A program made the translations under genes and the position numbers. The notes under the pieces were generated by a model. It made no database searches. It had not been told where the DNA came from and saw only the letters and a list, made by a program, of their open reading frames with translations. A stretch of 9,674 bases of DNA from Candidatus Tectimicrobiota bacterium. Lineage in GTDB: Bacteria; JACPSX01. This document shows positions 1-6,107 of the stretch, piece by piece. Where the stretch lies: contig JACPSX010000173.1 of the NCBI GenBank assembly GCA_016193065.1, positions 1 to 9,674 of the forward strand. Reading direction: 5' to 3'. The number at the start of each line of letters is the position of its first letter. Positions within the stretch are counted from its first letter, which is position 1.

Positions 1-112
1 CATCCCGCCGGCCATAAACGACGGCGGGAACGGCCCCGGCCCTTCGCAGGCGCCGGGACTCCCCTTTCCCGACCTGGTTTCGAACCTGAGCGCTAATTTC
101 CAGTTCAGTCAT
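1..112 (-). CDS. rplY: 50S ribosomal protein L25 / general stress protein Ctc, N-terminal part
   Basis: Only the first 37 codons lie in the window; the gene continues past base 1. The visible protein begins [20 protein letters not shown] and continues [14 protein letters not shown]. The run Gly-Lys-Gly/Glu-x-x-Arg-Arg-Leu-Arg-Arg-x-Gly-x-x-Pro-Ala-Val-Val-Tyr-Gly is the characteristic N-terminus of the L25/Ctc family, which binds 5S rRNA in the large ribosomal subunit. The ATG at 112 is preceded by a good Shine-Dalgarno (GGAGGT, 5 nt away). It lies only 20 nt behind the prs stop codon, so it is probably cotranscribed with prs. The prs-rplY order is common in proteobacteria, usually followed by pth, which would lie outside the window. 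Whether the protein has the long C-terminal Ctc/TL5 domain cannot be seen. Confidence 0.9.
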   Translation of the reverse strand, partial: MTELEISAQVRNQVGKGESRRLRRAGAVPAVVYGRRD

Positions 113-132
113 GGACTACCTCCAAGATTCCT

Positions 133-1071
133 TCAATCAAACAGAGAACTGACGGAGGACCGATCGTGGATGCGGCGGATCGCCTCACCGAACAAATGGG
201 CTACCGAAAGGACCTTGAGCTTCGGGCACGCTTTTGTCTTTTCCCCTAGGGGGATCGTGTTGGTGACCACGATTTCCTTCAGCGGGGATTTGCACAGTCG
301 CTCGATGGCCGGGCCTGAGAGTACCGGATGAGTGCAGCAGGCAAAAACCTCAAAGGCGCCGTTTTCCAGCAGGGCGTTGGTCCCCTCCACCAGGGTGCCG
401 GCCGTGTCCACCATGTCATCCACGATCAAAGCGGTTCTTCCCTCCACATCGCCCACGATGTGAGCCACCTTGGCCAGGTTCTTACCAACCCGGCGCTTGT
501 CGATGAAGCCCACTTTTGCCTTGAGACGCTTCGCGTAGGCTCTGGCCCGCTCCACCCCCCCTGCGTCCGGGGAGATGACGATCAGGTTCTTGATATGCTT
601 CTTCCGGAAGTATCTCAGGAAGACCGGGCTGCCGAACAGATGATCCACAGGGACATTGAAGAAACCCTGAATCTGGCCCGCGTGCAGATCCATGGTGACG
701 ATCCGGTTGGCCCCGGCGGCGGTCAGAAGATCGGCAACCAGTTTGGCCGTGATGGGAACCCGCGGCTCAACCTTGCGGTCCTGGCGCGCATACCCGTAAT
801 AGGGGATGACGGCGGTGATCGTGTCGGCGGAGGCCCTCTTGAACGCGTCGATCATGATCAGGAGTTCCATAAGGTGTCTGTTCACGGGGGTGCAGGTGGG
901 CTGAATGATGAAGACGTCGCGGCCCCTGACGTTTTCCTGAATCTGCACTCCGATTTCCCCGTCGCTGAAATCGGAGGCGTCAATCTTCCCCAAGGGTTTT
1001 CCCAGATAGTCTCCAATCTTCCGGGCCAATTCGGGATTTGCCCGGCCCGAGAACACCTTGATCCCGACCAC
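133..1071 (-). CDS. prs: ribose-phosphate pyrophosphokinase (PRPP synthetase)
   Basis: Transfers pyrophosphate from ATP to ribose 5-phosphate to make PRPP, the cytoplasmic precursor of purines, pyrimidines, NAD, histidine and tryptophan. The 312 residues are close to the usual class I length (E. coli about 315). Visible landmarks are FSDGEI (35-40), the YGYARQDRK segment (92-100) of the ATP site, the family signature [11 protein letters not shown] (128-138), the flexible catalytic loop with DKRRVGK (191-197) and the PRPP-binding motif [12 protein letters not shown] (216-227). The start is a GTG at 1071, chosen because AGAGGAG lies 9 nt upstream and MVGIKVFSG is the normal family N-terminus. 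It lies 60 nt after ispE and 20 nt before rplY on the same strand, so it is an internal operon gene. No key residue looks missing. Confidence 0.97.
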   Translation of the reverse strand: MVGIKVFSGRANPELARKIGDYLGKPLGKIDASDFSDGEIGVQIQENVRGRDVFIIQPTCTPVNRHLMELLIMIDAFKRASADTITAVIPYYGYARQDRKVEPRVPITAKLVADLLTAAGANRIVTMDLHAGQIQGFFNVPVDHLFGSPVFLRYFRKKHIKNLIVISPDAGGVERARAYAKRLKAKVGFIDKRRVGKNLAKVAHIVGDVEGRTALIVDDMVDTAGTLVEGTNALLENGAFEVFACCTHPVLSGPAIERLCKSPLKEIVVTNTIPLGEKTKACPKLKVLSVAHLFGEAIRRIHDRSSVSSLFD

Positions 1072-1131
1072 CGCGTCTGTCTCCTCTTTTCTTTCTCTAG
1101 AGCCTGCAGGTACTGTGTGCTCGCGTGCTCT

Positions 1132-2025
1132 TTAAGGGATCTCTACCATGCGGACAGCCTTTTCCGCCTGGGTCAGGGTCACCACCTGGAATACGGACCA
1201 CTCCGGGCTCCGGTTCAATGCCTGATAGGCAGCCTGTGCAGAGGTGAGACGAGGAAAGAGTCCAAAAACGGTGGGGCCGCTTCCTGACATGAGCGCCACT
1301 TCCGCTCCCAAGGAGAGCAACTCTCCTTTCAGTGCCCTGACGATGGGGTGTGGCCCGGTCACCACCTCTTCGAGATCATTCACCAGGCTTTTGCCCAGCT
1401 CCTGATATTCTCCCTTCTCCAATAACAAGCGGAAAAGGTTAATATTTGCTGCTTGTCTTGTCAACTCCAATTTCACCTGGCCGTAGACCCAGGCCGTGGA
1501 CAGGGAAAACCGGGGGGTGACCAGGATCAACGCCAGGGGATCGGGGGCTGCAAGGGTTTCCAGAACGTCCCCCCTGCCTCGCCCCAGCGCCCGGGGCCCG
1601 TTTAAAAAGAAGGGGACGTCGCTGCCCAGCTCCCGGGCCATTTGCGTCAGAGTTTGCGGAGGGAGATGGGCCTGCCACAGTTCGTTCAAGGCCAAGAGGG
1701 TGGCGGCTCCATCGCTGCTTCCGCCGCCCAGTCCCGCTCCCGCCGGGATCCTCTTGTCCAGGTGGATATGAACCCCGGCGCTGGCAAGGGCCTTGGTCTT
1801 CATCATCGTCCAGGACCGGTAGACCAGATTCTCCTCACCCCGGGGGATTTCCGGCCAGTTGCAGGTGAGCTCGATTCCTGCCGGGCCCTGGGTAAAGAGC
1901 AGATGATCGTACAGTCCCACCATCTGGAGGATGGTCTCCACTTCATGGTAGCCGTCCGGCCTGCGGGCGAGGATCTTGAGGCCAAGGTTCACCTTGGCGG
2001 GGGTCCAAACTTCCAGACCTTTCAT
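1132..2025 (-). CDS. ispE: 4-diphosphocytidyl-2-C-methyl-D-erythritol kinase
   Basis: GHMP-superfamily kinase that phosphorylates CDP-methylerythritol in the MEP pathway of isoprenoid synthesis, so the organism makes IPP by the non-mevalonate route. The 297 residues fit the family (about 280-300). Visible are the N-terminal PAKVNLGLKI with the conserved Lys11, the glycine-rich ATP loop PAGAGLGGGSSDGAATL (94-110), the catalytic-type Asp136 in GSDVPFF and the third GHMP motif LMSGSGPTVFG (245-255). The ATG at 2025 is the only reasonable start: an in-frame TAG lies two codons upstream and the PAKVN motif begins at residue 9. The ribosome-binding site is weak; GGAACGG lies about 12 nt upstream, inside the inverted-repeat element that abuts this gene. 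The gene probably once followed the lipoprotein gene by 3 nt. Confidence 0.96.
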   Translation of the reverse strand: MKGLEVWTPAKVNLGLKILARRPDGYHEVETILQMVGLYDHLLFTQGPAGIELTCNWPEIPRGEENLVYRSWTMMKTKALASAGVHIHLDKRIPAGAGLGGGSSDGAATLLALNELWQAHLPPQTLTQMARELGSDVPFFLNGPRALGRGRGDVLETLAAPDPLALILVTPRFSLSTAWVYGQVKLELTRQAANINLFRLLLEKGEYQELGKSLVNDLEEVVTGPHPIVRALKGELLSLGAEVALMSGSGPTVFGLFPRLTSAQAAYQALNRSPEWSVFQVVTLTQAEKAVRMVEIP

Positions 2026-2028
2026 GGA

Positions 2029-2148
2029 CTAGTACCGTTCCAACTCGATGCGCCTAATTTGATTGGCCTGATTTGATTGGCCTGCCTGCCAGCAAGAACA
2101 TGGACCGCGAACCGAGAAAATGGCCGAAAATCGTTGGAACGGCACTAG
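2029..2148 (-). mobile_element. MITE-like inverted-repeat element, copy A (with flanking CTAG)
   Basis: A 112-bp body (2033-2144) lies between two CTAG tetramers (2029-2032 and 2145-2148). Read on the minus strand it starts TGCCGTTCCAACGATT and ends GAGTTGGAACGGTA, giving 12-bp terminal inverted repeats with one mismatch (a G:T pair). Including CTAG, the ends form a 16-bp stem. A second copy with the same ends and CTAG flanks lies at 7584-7691 in the opposite orientation. There is no room for a transposase, so the element would be non-autonomous. It fills the gap between the lipoprotein gene, whose TAG stop is within the right CTAG, and ispE, whose ATG is 3 nt outside the left CTAG. CTAG-type 4-bp target duplications are known for IS5-family elements, but assigning a family from this alone is speculation. 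It could instead be an RNA-level regulatory hairpin. Confidence 0.7.
2057..2084. repeat. 14-bp direct tandem repeat inside element copy A
   Basis: The unit ATTTGATTGGCCTG occurs twice, head to tail and without mismatch, in the interior of element copy A. It is followed by a further CCTGCC. The second element copy has nothing like it, so it belongs to the variable interior. It may be a simple slippage duplication or a pair of protein-binding sites. Confidence 0.85.
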
Positions 2149-2960
2149 TCCAGGTCCGTGATCCGGCTCCCCTGGGGCGGGACCAATTCAAAGAGTGAAG
2201 GGTCCAGGTTCCCGTTCAGCGTCACCTGACCGTAGGCTAGAGATAGGCGGGTGTTCTTCCGGGGCAGTGTGAAGACCAGGCGCCGGGGGAAGAGGATTCC
2301 GTCCACAAGGCCGTAATCCTCCAGCTCTGCTTCCAGGATCGTGTCCCCCTCGTGATCGTAGCGCGCGGCCCTTACCACCACGAGCCGGGCGGGATCGATC
2401 CATAACCGCCTTTTCCCTTCCTCCTCTGGAAAATGGAGGTCGACCACGTAGGTCTTGAGGGCCGGGTCGTAGCCGAGGGGTCCCCACCGGGCTTCCGGAT
2501 CGCCGCTCAAGTCCGTGCGGATCAGGCGGTTGACCTCCTCTATTTCCAGGGGAAAACCCAGCACCCGGGAAAAATTGAAGGAGTTGGCTCGCCCCCGCAC
2601 ATAGCGTCTTGCGGCCACCGAATACGCCGAGAAGCGCCCGTCCCGGATCACCAGAATGAGAAGAGGAGGCCCGAAAGGGCTCAACATTTCCAGGCGCATG
2701 GCCTTTGCACCCTGCAGGAGGATTACCTCTTTACCCGAAACAGTTTTGCCGTCAGACACCAGCGAAAAATCGGCCAGAGCCGTAAGATTGAGGATTTTTT
2801 TCTGGCTCGACAGGGCGGCTTGCAAGTCTCGGGAATCGGAAAAGGGCAAAGAGGGTGGGACCTGGGCAATGGGAGGAAGTTCCACGCGCGCGCAAGCGCC
2901 GAGCAGCCCGGCCAGGAGGATCAGGAAAAGGCTCTTGAGCAGCAAGGGAGCCCGCGGCAC
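2145..2960 (-). CDS. LolB/DUF4292-like outer-membrane lipoprotein
   Basis: From a GTG at 2960 the protein has 271 residues and a textbook lipoprotein signal: MPRAPLLLKS, then a leucine-rich stretch, then lipobox LLGAC with the lipidated Cys at residue 23. The mature part is predicted beta-rich. Its segment SPFGPPLLILVIRDGRFSAY is typical of the LolB/DUF4292 group, which takes part in lipoprotein insertion or transport at the outer membrane. Position between a TPR gene and ispE-prs is where lolB sits in Pseudomonas and, for lolB-ispE-prs, E. coli. The start is uncertain. The frame stays open to a GTG at 3086, which would overlap the TPR gene by 97 nt. A CTG at 2993 overlaps the TPR stop (CTGA) and has GGGGAGG 5-6 nt upstream. 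GTG 2960 gives the cleanest signal peptide but lacks a clear ribosome-binding site. The TAG stop lies in the CTAG that borders element copy A. Confidence 0.82.
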   Translation of the reverse strand: MPRAPLLLKSLFLILLAGLLGACARVELPPIAQVPPSLPFSDSRDLQAALSSQKKILNLTALADFSLVSDGKTVSGKEVILLQGAKAMRLEMLSPFGPPLLILVIRDGRFSAYSVAARRYVRGRANSFNFSRVLGFPLEIEEVNRLIRTDLSGDPEARWGPLGYDPALKTYVVDLHFPEEEGKRRLWIDPARLVVVRAARYDHEGDTILEAELEDYGLVDGILFPRRLVFTLPRKNTRLSLAYGQVTLNGNLDPSLFELVPPQGSRITDLD

Positions 2961-2989
2961 TTCGGGAACGGTGGGGGCAGGGCGAGAAA

Positions 2990-4759
2990 TCAGGGGGTCC
3001 TCCCCTCTTTGATCTCCTTTTTGACGCGCTCCAGCTTCTCGGTAATACCTGACTCGTCCGGCTTGATCTTCAAGGAGCGCTCCCACTCGGCTGCGGCCTG
3101 CCGGGTCTTGCCCAGCTTGTAGTAGACGTCTCCCAGGTGATCCCGGATCACCGGGTCATCCGGAACGAGTTGGGTTGCCCGCTCCAGTTCTTTCACCGCT
3201 TCCTGGATCATTCCTTTTTTAAAATAGACCCAAGCCAGGCTGTCGATGAAGTAGCCGTTTTCGGGCTCCAGCTCCAGTGCCTTCTGGATCAGATTCAGGG
3301 ACTCGTCCAGGCGCACCCCCCGGTCCGCAAACAGGTAACCGGCATAGTTGTAAGCGCTGGCATTCTTGGGGTTGATCTCCGTGGCGCGGAACATGGCCTC
3401 CACGGTTTTATCGAAGTTTCCCAACTTGTCGTACGCGACCCCGAGGTTGAAATAGTACTTGTCCTGCCCTGGCTTCAGAGCAATTGCTTTCTCCAGGGTG
3501 GAGGCCGCCTCCGTATATTGGTTCTGTTCGGTAAAAGCAATTCCCAGGTAGAAGTGGGCATCCGCGTTGTTGGGATCGGCTGTCACGACCTCCTGAAAGA
3601 GAGGGACCAGATCTTTTTCGCGCTTCATTTTTCTATATACCTGGGCTGTTTGCAGGCGCGATTCCAGGTCCTTGGGTTCTTTCTTGAGCAGGATCTGCAG
3701 CTCCGCCAGCGACTCATCATAGCGCTCCAGCATCTCGTAGCAGGCGGCCACGTAACGGCGCACTTCCCGGTGATCCGGACGGGCGGCCAGGACGAGGCGA
3801 AAGCCCTCGAGGGCTTTCAGGTAGTTCTTCTGATCGAAGTAAATCAGCGCGATTCGCAGCCGGGTGTCGAAATCATCGGAATCTTCCCTTAAAACTCCCT
3901 CGTACTCTTGCAGGGCGCTGTCCAGTTTGTCCGTTTCCACGTAAAGCTGTCCCAGGCGGCGGTGTAAGTCCTGGTCTTCCGGGAAGAGGGCCAGCGCCCG
4001 CCGGTAAGTCTCCTCGGCCCGGGTAAAATCTTTGCGCTGCTGGTAGAACTGGGCCAGGGCCTTGTAAGCCGGGATCAGGTCTGGCTGTACCTCGATTGCT
4101 TTTAAGAACTTGGCCTCCCCTTGCGCTACCTGATTTAAAGCCAGGTGCATGCGCCCCTGATAATAGTAAGCCAGCCCCGAATTGGGCTGGCGCTGGGAGA
4201 GCCGCTCGAAAACCGCCAGAGCCTTGGCAAAGTCCTTCTGCTGAATGTACAGCCCCCCGAGGTACAGGTAGGCTTCGGCTCGATTGGGGTTTAATTCAAT
4301 GGCCCGGGAATACTCCCGCACGGCTTCTTCGATCTTTCCCGTGGTGGCGTAGAGTCCCCCCAGGAGCACCCGGGCTTCGGCGAAGTCGGGTTTAATCGCC
4401 ACGGCCCTTTCGGCGGCCTGGACCGCCTCGGCCACCTTCCCTTTCTTAACTCGCGCTGAGGCCAGGGCCATGTAGGTCTCCGGGGCGGGGTCAATGGTCA
4501 GGGCCCGTTCGTAGTTGGCGATGGCCTCATCCCAGTTTCCCGATAGCTCGGCCATCGTGCCCACGGAAAAGTAGTAGTAGGCTTGGGCCTGGAACAACTG
4601 GCGGAAAAAGAGCCTGGAATATCCCGAGCCTGTTTCCGAAGACTCGGCCTCCGCAGCATCCCCAATTCCTCTGCCTGCCACTGCGACTATGGACAGGACC
4701 ATCACGAATACGATCAGCCAATGCCGCGAGCCAAGCCGCCAGCCCTGCATGCACCTCAT
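2990..4759 (-). CDS. secreted protein with about 15 tetratricopeptide repeats
   Basis: 589 residues. An N-terminal signal peptide is visible: a basic start (MRCMQGWRLGSRHW), a hydrophobic core about residues 14-28 and AVA or DAA cleavage options. There is no lipobox Cys, so a periplasmic location is likely. From about residue 60 to 567 come some 15 consecutive 34-residue TPR units with the usual spacing of Gly/Ala, Tyr, Ala and terminal Pro (for example ...ALTIDP, ...AIELNPN, ...AIALKPG, ...ALELEPE). One unit near residue 470 is a residue longer. TPR arrays are scaffolds for protein binding; the partner is unknown. In Pseudomonas a TPR protein gene (PA4667, from memory) likewise precedes lolB-ispE-prs. 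ATG 4759 has GGAGGGG 6 nt upstream and overlaps the dciA-like stop as ATGA, so translation is probably coupled. A second ATG at 4750 is a less likely start. Confidence 0.93.
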   Translation of the reverse strand: MRCMQGWRLGSRHWLIVFVMVLSIVAVAGRGIGDAAEAESSETGSGYSRLFFRQLFQAQAYYYFSVGTMAELSGNWDEAIANYERALTIDPAPETYMALASARVKKGKVAEAVQAAERAVAIKPDFAEARVLLGGLYATTGKIEEAVREYSRAIELNPNRAEAYLYLGGLYIQQKDFAKALAVFERLSQRQPNSGLAYYYQGRMHLALNQVAQGEAKFLKAIEVQPDLIPAYKALAQFYQQRKDFTRAEETYRRALALFPEDQDLHRRLGQLYVETDKLDSALQEYEGVLREDSDDFDTRLRIALIYFDQKNYLKALEGFRLVLAARPDHREVRRYVAACYEMLERYDESLAELQILLKKEPKDLESRLQTAQVYRKMKREKDLVPLFQEVVTADPNNADAHFYLGIAFTEQNQYTEAASTLEKAIALKPGQDKYYFNLGVAYDKLGNFDKTVEAMFRATEINPKNASAYNYAGYLFADRGVRLDESLNLIQKALELEPENGYFIDSLAWVYFKKGMIQEAVKELERATQLVPDDPVIRDHLGDVYYKLGKTRQAAAEWERSLKIKPDESGITEKLERVKKEIKEGRTP

Positions 4760-5253
4760 GGTTTTCCCCTCCGCACCATACTATACCCCCTGACTAGAAA
4801 GCCCCGGATCAACCCTGCCGCCTCCGGATCGGAAATCCGGCCCGAAAGGCCCTCGATTTCCTCGATCCCCCCCTCCGTGAGAGGCAACGTCGGGCGGTGG
4901 GCACCCGCAAGGCGGGTACCCGCCGCTGGCGCCGTGGCCTGGCCCTCAATTTTTCCTATCCGGAAGAAAAGTCTGGAAATCTTCTCCCCTTCCGGAAAGC
5001 GCCGCAGCTTTTCCAGAATCTGGTCCTGCAAGAAGTGCAATTCCTGCAGCCAGACCGGATCTGCGACCTCGATGAACAACATCTGTCCCTTCACTCCGGC
5101 TACCCGGCTGATGGCCGCGATGGGACCTCCCACCGCCTGCGGCCAGATTTTCTGGATCTTGTACTGGCGCAGGTCCTGATCGAATCCCAACCGGGAACAG
5201 GAATTTTCCAGGATCTCTCCCAGCCGGATGAATCGACCTCTTTTCTCGCTCAC
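4756..5253 (-). CDS. DUF721 / DciA-like protein
   Basis: 165 residues from a GTG at 5253. The GTG overlaps the plsC stop as GTGA and has a weak AGGGA about 5 nt upstream. The frame is open further back to 5376, but that would overlap plsC by 127 nt and lies before any family sequence. Residues about 8-95 match the DUF721 pattern: LGEILENSCSRLG, then KIWPQAVG with the conserved Trp and Val-Gly, then LFIEVADPVWLQEL and a helix LQDQILEKLR. DUF721 includes DciA, which helps load the replicative helicase DnaB in bacteria lacking DnaC/DnaI. Many DUF721 proteins are unstudied, so the DciA role is inferred. The tail after residue 100 is Ala/Gly/Pro-rich and not recognisable. The position between a lipid acyltransferase and an envelope TPR gene tells little about function. 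Confidence 0.82.
   Translation of the reverse strand: MSEKRGRFIRLGEILENSCSRLGFDQDLRQYKIQKIWPQAVGGPIAAISRVAGVKGQMLFIEVADPVWLQELHFLQDQILEKLRRFPEGEKISRLFFRIGKIEGQATAPAAGTRLAGAHRPTLPLTEGGIEEIEGLSGRISDPEAAGLIRGFLVRGYSMVRRGKP
4911..4924. repeat. perfect 14-bp palindrome in the dciA-like gene
   Basis: GGCGGGTACCCGCC is its own reverse complement. A related GCGGGTGCCC (minus strand) lies just beside it, at about 4900-4911. Both fall in the poorly conserved Ala/Gly-rich tail of the DUF721 protein (AAGTRLAGAHR). It may only reflect GC-rich low-complexity coding, but it is a strong hairpin candidate in the mRNA. Confidence 0.6.
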
Positions 5254-5960
5254 CGGGTCCCTACCATTTCGGGCTCCGCCACTCTCCCGATCAAATTGCC
5301 CTGGCGGTGCTTGCCCAGTTGAGATGCGATGGCTGCCATGATCCTGCGCAGGATCTCCTCGTAGGTTTCCTTGCACGCCGGTAGGTGGTAGCAGGATTCC
5401 AGATCCACGGCGGGTCCAAAATCAAGGCGCACCTTGCGAAACAGGCGCGGCAGGGACTTTCCTTTTGGCAAGATTTGCTGGGTTCCCGTGACACCCACGG
5501 GAATGACCACAGGCCGGGACTCAAACACCAGGCGGCCCACGACCCGGTTTCCTTTCCCGAGCTCGCCCGTGGTGCTGCGGGTCCCCTCGGGAAACATCAT
5601 TACCCTGCGGGTTCGCAGCAGATCCAGGAGCTTTCGAATGGAGGCCAGATCCCGGCCATTTCGCCGCACGGGGAATACACCCCAGGACCTCAGGAGCAGG
5701 CCTAAAGCAGGGTTGCGGAATAGTTCTTCTTTGGCCGGAGCGTTCAGGGGGGAGAACGGGAATCTCTTCAGGACCGCCCAGGCCAGCAGCAGTGGGTCCA
5801 GCAAGGAGACATGGTTGGCAGCCAGGAGGTGCCCTCCCGTCCGGGGGATATTTTGACCTCCGGTTATGGTGAGTCGCATGGTGCAGCGGACCAGGGCCGA
5901 TATCACCACGACAGAGAGGAGCATCCAGCTTTTCCTCAACTGTTCTTTGAATCTCGCCAT
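5250..5960 (-). CDS. plsC: 1-acyl-sn-glycerol-3-phosphate acyltransferase
   Basis: Membrane-associated PlsC-family enzyme that acylates lysophosphatidate to phosphatidate, a central step of phospholipid synthesis. The 236 residues are typical. The catalytic NHxxxxD motif is NHVSLLD (49-55). Motif II appears as GVFPVRR (94-100), motif III as FPEGTRS (123-129) and motif IV as VIPVGVTG (152-159). Residues about 11-24 (SWMLLSVVVISALV) form a hydrophobic N-terminal membrane anchor. ATG 5960 has GGAGGGACC directly upstream, an excellent ribosome-binding site. It is the first gene after the promoter at 6051-6079, with a leader of roughly 80 nt, and its stop overlaps the dciA-like start. The exact acyl acceptor cannot be read from sequence; a lyso-ornithine-lipid or other lysophospholipid acyltransferase is possible. 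Confidence 0.93.
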   Translation of the reverse strand: MARFKEQLRKSWMLLSVVVISALVRCTMRLTITGGQNIPRTGGHLLAANHVSLLDPLLLAWAVLKRFPFSPLNAPAKEELFRNPALGLLLRSWGVFPVRRNGRDLASIRKLLDLLRTRRVMMFPEGTRSTTGELGKGNRVVGRLVFESRPVVIPVGVTGTQQILPKGKSLPRLFRKVRLDFGPAVDLESCYHLPACKETYEEILRRIMAAIASQLGKHRQGNLIGRVAEPEMVGTR

Positions 5961-5969
5961 GGTCCCTCC

Positions 5970-5991
5970 GCTGCCTTTCCCGGCAGGCAGC
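5970..5991 (-). promoter_or_regulatory. hairpin just upstream of the plsC ribosome-binding site
   Basis: On the minus strand GCTGCC (5991-5986) pairs perfectly with GGCAGC (5975-5970) around a 10-nt loop. The 3' arm ends directly against the GGAGGG Shine-Dalgarno of plsC. In the leader RNA it would stack beside the ribosome-binding site without covering it. It may tune translation or be chance; there is no U-run, so it is not a terminator. Confidence 0.4.
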
Positions 5992-6050
5992 CATTTCCTC
6001 CCGGGAGTGCTCTCCCCTTGTCGGCACGAAACCCGGGGAAACCTGACTGA

Positions 6051-6079
6051 ATTATAGGGGGAGAGTGGGGGCTCTGCAA
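6051..6079 (-). promoter_or_regulatory. sigma70-type promoter of the plsC operon
   Basis: On the minus strand a perfect -10 box TATAAT (6056-6051) follows a -35-like TTGCAG (6079-6074) with the optimal 17-bp spacer. The -35 matches TTGACA at 3 of 6 positions. Transcription would start near 6044, leaving a leader of about 84 nt before plsC. It lies in the 147-bp gap after the aryl-CoA ligase gene, and no other strong promoter is seen downstream on this strand, so it probably drives plsC through rplY. Confidence 0.65.
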
Positions 6080-6107
6080 GGCTGATTCCCGGTTCCCTGC
6101 GGTTGGC

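Noticed and set aside
1072-1131. Possible tRNA gene between ispE and prs, as in some proteobacteria
   Set aside because: Only 60 nt are available and no cloverleaf or acceptor stem is visible.
328-1287. 319-codon open frame on the plus strand opposite prs and the ispE end
   Set aside because: It is antisense to clearly recognisable prs and ispE, resembles no family and has no ribosome-binding site. Long antisense frames are common in GC-rich DNA.
5521-6027. 168-codon minus-strand frame overlapping plsC, with an internal ATG behind GGGAGGAA
   Set aside because: Its sequence is Pro/Arg/Gly-rich shadow coding in another frame of plsC. The ribosome-binding site is good but the real start with family sequence is ATG 5960.
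6057-6107. Rho-independent terminator after the PaaK-type gene
   Set aside because: Only weak, short inverted repeats and no T-run on the minus strand; read-through into plsC cannot be excluded.
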